A stretch of DNA of 64,000 bases from Saprospiraceae bacterium (lineage in GTDB: Bacteria > Bacteroidota > Bacteroidia > Chitinophagales > Saprospiraceae). The stretch spans positions 2,202,001 to 2,266,000 of the forward strand of contig JADJOB010000002.1 of the NCBI GenBank assembly GCA_016714025.1, in the 5' to 3' direction. Positions 32,293 to 41,800 of this stretch are shown one piece after another. A model generated the notes under the pieces. That model was not told the origin of the DNA. It made no database searches and saw only the letters and a program-made list of their open reading frames with translations. Positions within the stretch are counted from its first letter, which is position 1; the number at the start of each line of letters is the position of its first letter. Made by a program: the position numbers and the translations under genes.

Positions 32293-34731
32293 ATGAGGAT
32301 AGGGCTTAGCTTTTTTTTAATTTTTACAATCTTAAATTCGTATTCTCAAAACAGGATCTTTGGGAACGTGATCGATGAAAATGGTCAGGCATACCAACAT
32401 GTTAAATTGAGCATTGTCCAGTTGGGTTTGGAGCATTGGACTGATCAAAATGGAAAGTACGAATTCACCAATTTGCCAAATGGTGTTTATGCATTAGCAG
32501 TAGATTATTTTTATGATATTCAATATTTTACATTGCCGATAAGTACAAAAGACTCAGTTTTTGATATCACCTTGGTTCGGAGAATTGAGTTTAATGAACT
32601 TTTGATTAAAACCTATCAATTTAATCCATCAAACTATTCCAGTGTTTCTAAATTAGACGAAGAATGGATTAAAAACAACAGACAGGAAAAAGATCTTCCG
32701 TTTTTATTAACCAGAGTATCCGGGATTGTCAATCAGTCTGATGCCGGAAATGGAGTAGGGTATTCTGCACTCAGAATGCGTGGAATGGATCCATCTCACA
32801 TTCAAATCACTTTGAATGGCATTCCATTTAATGACAGCGAATCTTCTCTTAGCTACTTTGTAGACATTCCTGACATCATTTCGCATACCAATGAAATAAC
32901 AGTTTTAAAGGGAAATGTACCGAATCGACCAGGATCTGCATCTTTTGGAGGAGCAATTGATATCAATACAAATAAATTAAGTTTTGATCCATACCTTGTT
33001 TTTCAAACCCAATTTGGTTCTTTTAATACTTTTAAATACAGCTTGCTCGCAAATTCAGGATTGTTAGAAAATAAGTATAATTTAAAGTTTGGACTATCTC
33101 GACAAAAGTCAGATGGATATATCGATCGATCCAATTCTGATCTTAAATCATTTCACATTTCTTTGGCACGTATATTAAAATCGAGTGCATTTCGAATAAA
33201 CTTTTTACACGGTAGCGAACAAACCAATCAAGCTTGGTTTGGGTTGCCGGTTCAGTTTATAGGGATAGACAGTTTACGAACTTATAATGCAGCGGGTACA
33301 CAGAAATCCGGAGATCCATATAGCAATGAAATTGACCAATACAAGCAGGAACACATTCAAGGATTTTACCAAAAGCAGTTAAATTCAAATTTAAATTTAA
33401 ACTGTATTTTAAATTATACTTTTGGTAAAGGTTATTACGAATCCTATATAGCAAATGCAACATTAGCAAATTATTACATTGAAAGCAGCACGATAAGCAA
33501 AGCTGATTTAATCCAACGCAAATGGTTAAAAAATCATTTTGGACTATTAAGTACTAATTTGGTTTTTCAAATAAATAAAAAATGGAATGTGACTCCCGCT
33601 TTAAGTTTGATACATTATTATGGAAATCATTTTGGGAATGTAAATTGGGTTAATCTAGTGGATTATAAAGTATTGAAAAACAGATTTTATGACAACAATG
33701 GAAATAAGAGAGAATTTACTGGTTCAATTAAATCTAGTATACAGATTTCAAAAAAACTAAATATTAATGCAGATTTACAGTATAGGAATATTAACCATAA
33801 GATTAAAGGTGTATTAGAAAGCAAAAAGGATATAAATCAAAGCCATAATTTTAATTTTATAAGCCCCAAATTCTATGCTGATTACCAATTGAATTCATGG
33901 TGGATTTTTTCAACTTCTTTAGGTTATATGTTGCGTGAACCATTTCGTGAAGATTTGTTAAACGCCGCAGATGCATTAAAACCAGAAAATTTAATCGATT
34001 TGGAATTGGGAGGAAAATTTAAATCAGAATGCTTTACGGTCAAACTGAATTTGTATGAAATGGCTTACAGAAACCAGCTTGCACTTACCGGCGCTATTAA
34101 TAATGTTGGAGAGTTACTCCATACCAATTTAAATCGATCCAACAGACTTGGATTAGAATTGGAAGCAGATTATCAATGGAGAAATCTGGTTACTTTTTGG
34201 ACTGCACTCAACTTTAGCCAAAATAAAATTGATAAATTTGACGAGTTTATTGTTGATTATGATAATGAAAATAGATCCATCGTTAAAACGCATACCAATA
34301 CAGATATTTCTTTCTCACCAAAATCAGTTATTCATGCTGGCATACAATTTTCAATTTTAAAAGTTAAGAAAAAAACACCAGGCTTACAATTGGCCATGCA
34401 ATATCATAACATTGGAGCGATGTATCTTGATAACAGTGGATCAGGAACTGCATTGATTCCTAAATACCAACACGTAGAATTTAAATTGAATTTAGAGCAA
34501 AAGGTATTTAAAAAATCAACCATTCATTTTTGGTTTGCAATGTATAATGTACTTGATAAAGAATATGCATCACACGGATGGATTTCATCGAGATTTCATT
34601 CAGATTTACCAATCAATTTAAGCCAGGATCCTTATTTAGCTCAAGATTCAGATCAAATCTATTATTACAAAGCAGTTTACCCACAGGCCCTGAGACATTT
34701 TAGCCTGGGTCTTCAATTTGAGTTTAGGTAG
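32293..34731 (+). CDS. TonB-dependent receptor, probably for thiamine or a precursor
   Basis: 812 residues from ATG 32293 (a TTG nine bases upstream is less likely). It has a signal peptide MRIGLSFFLIFTILNSYSQ, a carboxypeptidase-regulatory-like domain (IFGNVIDENGQAYQHVKLSIVQ), a plug (VSGIVNQSDAGNGVGYSALRMRG to RPGSASFGGAIDINTN) and a beta-barrel ending in LGLQFEFR. The TPP riboswitch in its leader points to uptake of thiamine or a thiamine moiety, as known for riboswitch-controlled outer-membrane receptors of Bacteroidota. No inner-membrane transporter (PnuT) adjoins it; it may be elsewhere. Confidence 0.9.
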   Translation: MRIGLSFFLIFTILNSYSQNRIFGNVIDENGQAYQHVKLSIVQLGLEHWTDQNGKYEFTNLPNGVYALAVDYFYDIQYFTLPISTKDSVFDITLVRRIEFNELLIKTYQFNPSNYSSVSKLDEEWIKNNRQEKDLPFLLTRVSGIVNQSDAGNGVGYSALRMRGMDPSHIQITLNGIPFNDSESSLSYFVDIPDIISHTNEITVLKGNVPNRPGSASFGGAIDINTNKLSFDPYLVFQTQFGSFNTFKYSLLANSGLLENKYNLKFGLSRQKSDGYIDRSNSDLKSFHISLARILKSSAFRINFLHGSEQTNQAWFGLPVQFIGIDSLRTYNAAGTQKSGDPYSNEIDQYKQEHIQGFYQKQLNSNLNLNCILNYTFGKGYYESYIANATLANYYIESSTISKADLIQRKWLKNHFGLLSTNLVFQINKKWNVTPALSLIHYYGNHFGNVNWVNLVDYKVLKNRFYDNNGNKREFTGSIKSSIQISKKLNINADLQYRNINHKIKGVLESKKDINQSHNFNFISPKFYADYQLNSWWIFSTSLGYMLREPFREDLLNAADALKPENLIDLELGGKFKSECFTVKLNLYEMAYRNQLALTGAINNVGELLHTNLNRSNRLGLELEADYQWRNLVTFWTALNFSQNKIDKFDEFIVDYDNENRSIVKTHTNTDISFSPKSVIHAGIQFSILKVKKKTPGLQLAMQYHNIGAMYLDNSGSGTALIPKYQHVEFKLNLEQKVFKKSTIHFWFAMYNVLDKEYASHGWISSRFHSDLPINLSQDPYLAQDSDQIYYYKAVYPQALRHFSLGLQFEFR

Positions 34732-34740
34732 TTGAAACTA

Positions 34741-35370
34741 TCAAAAATGCCAGGTAATTCCTGCTCGATAGACAATTGGAATTCGAATCGAATTATCGAC
34801 TTCCAGGAAGTCGTAGTTGACATAGAGTTCATAGGCGATCGGGGCATTTGAGTGGTAGCCCAGTCCCACTAAAAACAAATCCCTCCACTCTCTGGAAGTT
34901 ACCAATTTATTGCCATTTGTAGAGCCGTCTGTATAAGTTTCATTTAGCTCACTAAATTCGGTATGCACAAAAAAGTTCTGTAGAAACTTAGCTCTGGCAA
35001 ATAATCCGATTCCGTAGTCGATGCTATTGTATTTGTAAACTCCGCTAAAATCGCTAAACTTAGCTATGGTCCAGTCAAAACTGATGCGGGGACCAACAGA
35101 CAGAAATGAATTTAATTTATATCCAGCCATTGGTGACAACCCAAACGTAAACACATTTGATTGTAAACCGTTATAATAACCAGAGTTGAAATTTAGATTG
35201 ATACCGCCTCCTAACCAGATTTTATCAATAAATGGAATTGTTTCTTTCTTTTTCTTTTTACTGGATTGAGCAGACAAGGGGGTTATGCTTGAAAAACAGC
35301 TTATTATATTAATTATAAGCAGCATGTATAAACTTTTGCAAACCCTTCTATTAACATTTAATTTAAACAT
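34741..35370 (-). CDS. Small outer-membrane beta-barrel protein
   Basis: 209 residues. The signal region (about 1-34) ends in PLSAQ and is followed by a lysine stretch. The rest has alternating hydrophobic strands with aromatic girdles (IWLGGGINLNFNSG; FTFGLSPMAGYKL; YGIGLFARAKFL; FLVGLGYHS) and a C-terminal phenylalanine in AGITWHF, as needed for BAM insertion. It has an eight- to ten-strand barrel size. The function is unknown. It is convergent with the TonB receptor, with only nine bases between the stops and no visible terminator. Confidence 0.8.
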   Translation of the reverse strand: MFKLNVNRRVCKSLYMLLIINIISCFSSITPLSAQSSKKKKKETIPFIDKIWLGGGINLNFNSGYYNGLQSNVFTFGLSPMAGYKLNSFLSVGPRISFDWTIAKFSDFSGVYKYNSIDYGIGLFARAKFLQNFFVHTEFSELNETYTDGSTNGNKLVTSREWRDLFLVGLGYHSNAPIAYELYVNYDFLEVDNSIRIPIVYRAGITWHF

Positions 35371-35443
35371 ATAGCATTCAATTTATTAGCAAGATCAAAA
35401 ATGGAATTTTTTTAATAATTTTACGGTCATATTAAAAGATATT

Positions 35444-38400
35444 ATGAAAATCAGGGAAATTACTTTACAGCTTTTTATCATTTTCTTAGGTTTTATAGGC
35501 CTTCAAGCACAAAACATAAGCTTAAGTGAACTTAAACAATCTCAAAAATCACCTTTAAATCAAGTTTTTTATGATTATAAACTGGTCAAAATAGATTTTG
35601 ATCAGCTTAAATCAGGCATGTCTTCAAGAGGCAATCAGCATTTTCTAACGTTGAAACATCCTGATTTTGTATGGAATCTTGAATTATTTGAGCACGAAGT
35701 ATACACTTCAGATTATTTACTCAGAGTTGGTACGGATCGTGGAGTCCAGGAATTTAGACGTCGTCCGGACATTCATTCATTAATTGGTTACCTTAAAACT
35801 CCAAGAGGTGGTGATGTAAGAATGACCATTGCAGACCACTTTATTGCCGGGATGATTAAAGAGGGTGGAGCCACTTTTTTTATTGAGCAGGCAAATGGCA
35901 TAGATCCTAGCTATTCTGATGATGTGCTGGTTATTTATGATAGTGAAAAAATATTCCAAAACCCTTCTATCGAATGCGGTTTTGATAAGTATATAAAAAA
36001 TAAGCAACAATTCATAGAACAGTCAGAAGAGAAAGTAAACAACAGCCGGAATCATTGTCTTCAGGTTGAAATTGCAATAGCAAATGATTTCACTGTTTTT
36101 CAAAAAAGAGGGAGTGTTGCCAATGTTGAAAACTGGAATAATACCATTTTAACATTATTAGGGGATAATTATGACAATGAGTTTCAACATTCCATCGAAT
36201 TTGTTCAGTCTGCAAGTTTTGTAGCGACTTCTGCTGCTACAGATCCATGGAATGGAATCAATAACATCAATACGCATTTGGATAAACACGTTAGTTGGGG
36301 AAATGGTGGAGGATATGGTGCAGGGTACGATGTTGCAACTGCCTGGACTACAAAATATACCAATGGAGCTGTTGGTCTGGCCTGGCTAGGGGTAATTTGT
36401 AATAACCTGAGATACAATGTTTGCAGCGATTACGGAGGGTCCAATAATTGCATTCGGCAATTGCAAGCACATGAGCTAGGTCATAATTTTAATGCGGATC
36501 ATGATGGCAGTGGGCAACCCTTTATCATGGCTCCAGCCGTGAATTGTACTTCCGCCTGGTCAACCAATTCGATTTCAAGAATAAATGCACATATAAATAG
36601 CAGAGGTTGTTTAAGCGTATGCTCTGGTGGCTCTGCTCCGGTTGCTGACTTTTATGGGAATCCAGTTTCCGGTTGTGTTCCATTCAGTGTTAACTTTTTT
36701 GATTTATCTACAAATGATCCAACGGGTTGGGCATGGACTTTTCCAGGAGGAACACCTTCTAGTTCAAACCAGCAAAATCCGGTGGTCACCTATAAGACTT
36801 TTGGAACGTTTGATGTGACCCTTAGGGTAAGCAATGCATTTGGATCTAACTCAGTTACATTTTCAAAATATATTGAAGCGAATGATAAACCAAAAGCTAA
36901 TTTTAGTAAAGTCATTGTTTCAAGAACGGTATATTTTACAAATCTGACCTTATATGGCAGTACCTATGAATGGGATTTTGGTGATGGAGAAACCTCAAAT
37001 GACCTGGATCCAATACATGAATACCAAAATGATGGTGTTTATGATGTCGTATTGCGTGCAGAAAATGATTGTGGGGTCAATGAATTTAAAATGAAAATAA
37101 CCATTGTTACGGTTCCAATTGCTCTGTTCTCTGCAGACACTACCTTTGGTTGTACTTCATTCAAAGTTAAATTTATCAACCTTTCATCTACCAATGTTAC
37201 TTCCTGGACCTGGACTTTTCCAGGAGGCGTGCCATCTACTTCATCCCTTTTTGAACCAATTGTTGAGTATAAAAACCCTGGTTCATTTGATGTTAAATTA
37301 GTGGCGAGAAATAGTAAATACAGTGCGACCGCTGAAAAATTAAATTATATCAAGGCAGATTCAACGCCTGTTGCTGATTTTACTTTCCAGGAAAACGGAA
37401 CAATCATATCGTTTACAGATAAATCAAAATTTTCCAGGACAATGCATTGGGATTTTGGAGACGGAAAAACAAGTACGGAGCAAAATCCTACCCATGAATA
37501 CTTACCCGGAATTTATCAGGCCAAGCAAATTATAGAAAATGCTTGTGGCAGAGACACGTTTACTCAAGAAATAATCATCGGAACAGGATTAATTGCTGGA
37601 TTTAGTTCTGATTTTCAAAAAGGTTGCATTCCTTTTGAAGTTCATTTTAAGAACACTTCAGTAGGTGCATCCAGCTACCAATGGAGTTTTCCAGGAGGGA
37701 CACCTTCAAGTTCAATTGATAAAGATCCTGTTGTGACCTATAATTCAGTAGGAATTTATGATGTTTCATTAAAGGTGAAAGGGAATGGAGATTCAGTTAC
37801 AATAAACAAGCAACAGTTTGTAAGTGTTGGTGATAATCCTGAAGCGGCCTTTCAAAAATCAATTACTGGATTTTCAGTATTTTTTAATGACCAGTCAAAA
37901 TTGGGAGCTAGCTATTTATGGGAATTTGGAGACTCCAAAACAAGTACTGAAGTTTCTCCAACCCATTTATATTCTGCTGAAGGAGATTATCACGTTCGGT
38001 TAATAGTGACAAATGATTGCGGTTCTGATACCATGAACCAATTGGTGGCAGTTTATTTAGTTCCTAAAGTCGATTTTATTGCAGATTCCACAATTATTTG
38101 CGGATTTGGAGAGGTCCAATTCACAAGTAAAACTTCTGCAGACGTAAATTCCTGGTCCTGGATATTTGATGGTGCTTCACCGGATACTTCATCAAGTAAA
38201 AACCCAGTGGTTTATTATGACAAAAAAGGTATTTATTCTGTTAAACTGACCGTTCGGAATTCAAATGGTGAAAATAGCTTAATCCGACAATCCTATATTC
38301 GTGTTATTTCACCCGTATTGTGTCCGGAAAATATTATCTACAAAAATTCAGAATTAAATGGAGACATAATTTATCCAATTAAGAAACAAGATTCTGAAGG

Positions 38401-38638
38401 AATTAAAATTTTTCCAAATCCTTTTAATGGAATTCTAAATATTTCGGGATTGGACGTACAGGATAAAAACTTGATTAAAATTTATAATTACCTGGGTGAA
38501 GTGGTTTATTCACATGTAGCTGTTCCAGATCAACCAAGTATTAAGTTAAATCTAAATGACTTGAAAGCTGGATCTTATATTTTAAGTATTGAAAATAAAA
38601 AGAGCACAATTACAAGAGCGATATTCTTATCAAGATAA
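35444..38638 (+). CDS. Secreted metzincin (reprolysin-like) metalloprotease with seven PKD domains and T9SS sorting domain
   Basis: 1064 residues. Signal peptide (about 1-22); propeptide-like region to about 195; catalytic domain with zinc motif HELGHNFNADHD (H343, E344, H347, H353) and a Met-turn candidate in FIMAPAV. Seven PKD domains follow (about 399-960) and alternate between a FPGG type and an FGDG type. A type A T9SS sorting domain ends the protein (about 985-1064: IKIFPNPFNGILNISG to FLSR). It should be exported by the Type IX system to the surface or medium and digest protein. The usual Gly of HExxHxxGxxH is Asn here. Confidence 0.9.
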   Translation: MKIREITLQLFIIFLGFIGLQAQNISLSELKQSQKSPLNQVFYDYKLVKIDFDQLKSGMSSRGNQHFLTLKHPDFVWNLELFEHEVYTSDYLLRVGTDRGVQEFRRRPDIHSLIGYLKTPRGGDVRMTIADHFIAGMIKEGGATFFIEQANGIDPSYSDDVLVIYDSEKIFQNPSIECGFDKYIKNKQQFIEQSEEKVNNSRNHCLQVEIAIANDFTVFQKRGSVANVENWNNTILTLLGDNYDNEFQHSIEFVQSASFVATSAATDPWNGINNINTHLDKHVSWGNGGGYGAGYDVATAWTTKYTNGAVGLAWLGVICNNLRYNVCSDYGGSNNCIRQLQAHELGHNFNADHDGSGQPFIMAPAVNCTSAWSTNSISRINAHINSRGCLSVCSGGSAPVADFYGNPVSGCVPFSVNFFDLSTNDPTGWAWTFPGGTPSSSNQQNPVVTYKTFGTFDVTLRVSNAFGSNSVTFSKYIEANDKPKANFSKVIVSRTVYFTNLTLYGSTYEWDFGDGETSNDLDPIHEYQNDGVYDVVLRAENDCGVNEFKMKITIVTVPIALFSADTTFGCTSFKVKFINLSSTNVTSWTWTFPGGVPSTSSLFEPIVEYKNPGSFDVKLVARNSKYSATAEKLNYIKADSTPVADFTFQENGTIISFTDKSKFSRTMHWDFGDGKTSTEQNPTHEYLPGIYQAKQIIENACGRDTFTQEIIIGTGLIAGFSSDFQKGCIPFEVHFKNTSVGASSYQWSFPGGTPSSSIDKDPVVTYNSVGIYDVSLKVKGNGDSVTINKQQFVSVGDNPEAAFQKSITGFSVFFNDQSKLGASYLWEFGDSKTSTEVSPTHLYSAEGDYHVRLIVTNDCGSDTMNQLVAVYLVPKVDFIADSTIICGFGEVQFTSKTSADVNSWSWIFDGASPDTSSSKNPVVYYDKKGIYSVKLTVRNSNGENSLIRQSYIRVISPVLCPENIIYKNSELNGDIIYPIKKQDSEGIKIFPNPFNGILNISGLDVQDKNLIKIYNYLGEVVYSHVAVPDQPSIKLNLNDLKAGSYILSIENKKSTITRAIFLSR

Positions 38639-38830
38639 TTCAAGCTATTCTGCTGGAATCAAGGGTGATATATGAATAAAGCAGAATAAGCGTTCTAGTC
38701 AAGACAGCAGTAGTTAATTAACTGCAGTTCATTATGGTTCTGCCGGGAATAACATGCGAATTAGCCAGAATTGATGTGTTCTGGGTAATTTGCACGGTTT
38801 TTGTATATATCATGTTTTGGACTTATTAAG

Positions 38831-41800
38831 ATGCACTATCAGAATAAATGGATCATACTTGCATTCGTTAGCATGTGGCTAACGGAGTTAAGTGGTCAGT
38901 GGTGCTGTGTCGACTCAACAGTTTTAATTAAAGATAAATCCACAGCTTCTCTCAAATTATTAATAAGTTCAGCACTCAATAATAATTTAGCAAATCCTGG
39001 ACAAGGTGTTTGTGGAGTAAGGATACAATTCGAACACGAGTTTATTGGAGACCTCACAATGGATCTCATTTCTCCTTCTGGGCAAAGACTTCGATTGGTT
39101 GGACCCATTGGTAATTCCGGAATTTCAGACTTTTCACATTGGGCTGTCACATTTATTCCATGTGCTGATAAATCAAATCCTGACAAAGGCTTTAAAATGA
39201 AATGGGATAATCAACAAGCCTGGGGAATTTTTGGCAAATTTTATAATGGCACATATTACCCGGAAGGAGGATGTCTGGAAAGTTTTAATTTAGGTTCTGT
39301 AAATGGAATTTGGACACTCGAAGTCCACGATGACGAACGATTTTATGAAGGTAAAATCGAGAGTTTTTGTTTATTGTTTTGCGATCCTACTGGAATTAAT
39401 TGTATGGATTGCAGTCCAAATGGTGGTGTTTTTATAAATGAACATTTAGATTATTGTATTGATGATCCTCAGCTTTTAATCCAGGAACGGATTACGTTTC
39501 CAGTTTATAAACCGGATTCTACCTCGTATTCTTATACTTATTTAGTAACAGAAAATGACACCCTGATTTATGTCGGAGACAGTTTGGATTTCAAGAATTT
39601 TAAAGCAGGCGATTATGTTATTTGCGGAGTTTCGTATCTCACTTCAGATTCATTAAAATTACCTAAACCAGGTACCTCGATCTCATCATTTAAAAATGAT
39701 TTAGTTATAAATTTAAACAGCTTTTGTGCTGAAATATCAAAGAATTGTTTGGAGGTTTCAATTCACCCTAATTATGCCCAAGTTCAAGATAGCTTTTTCT
39801 TGTGCCTGGGGGATACCCTTCATCTTGGAGCACTCAAATATTACGATGAAGGTCGCTACACCATTCCATTAAAATCAACTTTTGGTTGTGATTCGATACT
39901 GGATCTTGATTTAAAAGTGGTTGATATGGAGATTAAATTAACAAAGAAGGATACAATTACTTGCAGCAATCCTGTGATCCAATTGGATATTTCGAAGTCC
40001 ATTAAAACAAGTCGAACGCGAATTAACTGGTCTACAAATGATGGAAATTTTGTTGATTTACGTGATTCCTTAAGTGTCAGTGTAAATCAAGAAGGAACCT
40101 ATAAAGTAGTATTTGAGGATGGCTTTTGTAACGATTCCCTTGAAATTACGGTATTAAAAAGAGATAAAATTCCAAGTTTAAATGTACTGTCAGACACAAT
40201 AAATTGTTTTCATAATAGGGCAACATTGAAAGCAGCAACAGATGCTATCAATCCAATTTTTAATTGGTCTGATGGAGCCAATATGATTGGTGTTGATTCT
40301 GTGATTCAGGTTAATCAACAAGGATTTTATTATGTCACAGTGACTGACGATGCGGGATGTTCTAATATTGGTTCCATTGAAGTGTTATTAGATACAATGC
40401 CAGCGGAATTGATCTTATTCGCTGAAGATTTAAGCTGCAGAGACAGCGTCAGCAGCTTGCGTTTTAATTCTAACAAATCATTGTTAAATTTTACATGGAC
40501 AGGACCGAATTTTTTTCAATCAACTAATTTGAATCCCAGTATTAATAAGCCAGGATTTTATACACTTACAGTAACTGCTGATAATGGTTGTTCAAACAGT
40601 GGGTTTATCAGGGTATCAAGTAGCATTCAGAAACCGGACTATACTGTAAAACCCGACACCTTGAATTGCCTGAATAATTTTAATGTTCAAATAAATTCAA
40701 ATTCCAATTCGATCTTAGATTCAATTTGTTATTCAAATGCCTACGGTTTTAAAAGCAATTTGTTAAATCCTTTTGTTCAAGATTCAGGTTTTTATAAGGT
40801 ATACTTAAGAGATTCTGCCGCATGTGTTTTAGATACTATGATCTACATTTCGCTGGATAGTTTAAGACCCCAATTTAAACTTCAAGCTGGAATTTTAGAT
40901 TGTTTTAAAGATAGTATTCAGATTGTACTTATAGATACTTCAGGCTTATCCGGTTTGGTTTATCATTGGACGGGTCCGATTGGTTTTAACGAAATGAAAT
41001 CAAGCCCATTTATTAAAGAAGCCGGCATATATAAAATTCAGGTAACGGGCATCAATGGCTGCAGCAGCTTTGACAGTATTGAGATTAAACAAGACACCTT
41101 AAAACCAGTCATTCAATTTTCCGGAGAGCAACTTACCTGTTACAGACAGGTGGTCCAGATTAACGCGACGGTTTCTATTAGTTCGAACTACCAATGGTCA
41201 GGACCTGGGATGTTTTCTTCCATGTTGGAAGATCCTGTAGTTTCTGACAGTGGTTTTTATAAATTGATTGCCACCAGTGTAAATGGATGTAAAGCCGAAA
41301 AGTCAATTTATATCGATATGGATAGATCTCCTCCTATACAATCAATTCAAGGAAATGATCTTAACTGTATATATAGCCAGGCAAAAATTTTAGTTAAATT
41401 AAATCAGGGAGTTGATACATTGCATTGGTCCGGACCTCAATTTATTAATTCAATTGCTGATTCTATATTAGTTTCCACTCCGGGTATGTACTCTGTTTTC
41501 GTTCGCGGGATTAACGGATGCACTGATTCAGCCCGTATCCATATTATGTTGGATACACTTCCTCCCAGTTTGCAGTTGCAAGCGGATACCATTACATGTG
41601 CAATGACAAATGCCCGAATCATTTCAAATTCTCCGGACTCCATAATTAACTACAAATGGCTTAACCCATTGCAGGATTCCTTTTTAACGAAAGACATTAC
41701 CAGCAATTTACCAGGTTGGCATTTGTTGGAAGTAACTGCTTTAAATGGATGCATGAAATCAGATTCCATTTTACTTATTGAGAGAAGAAATTTGCCTGTA

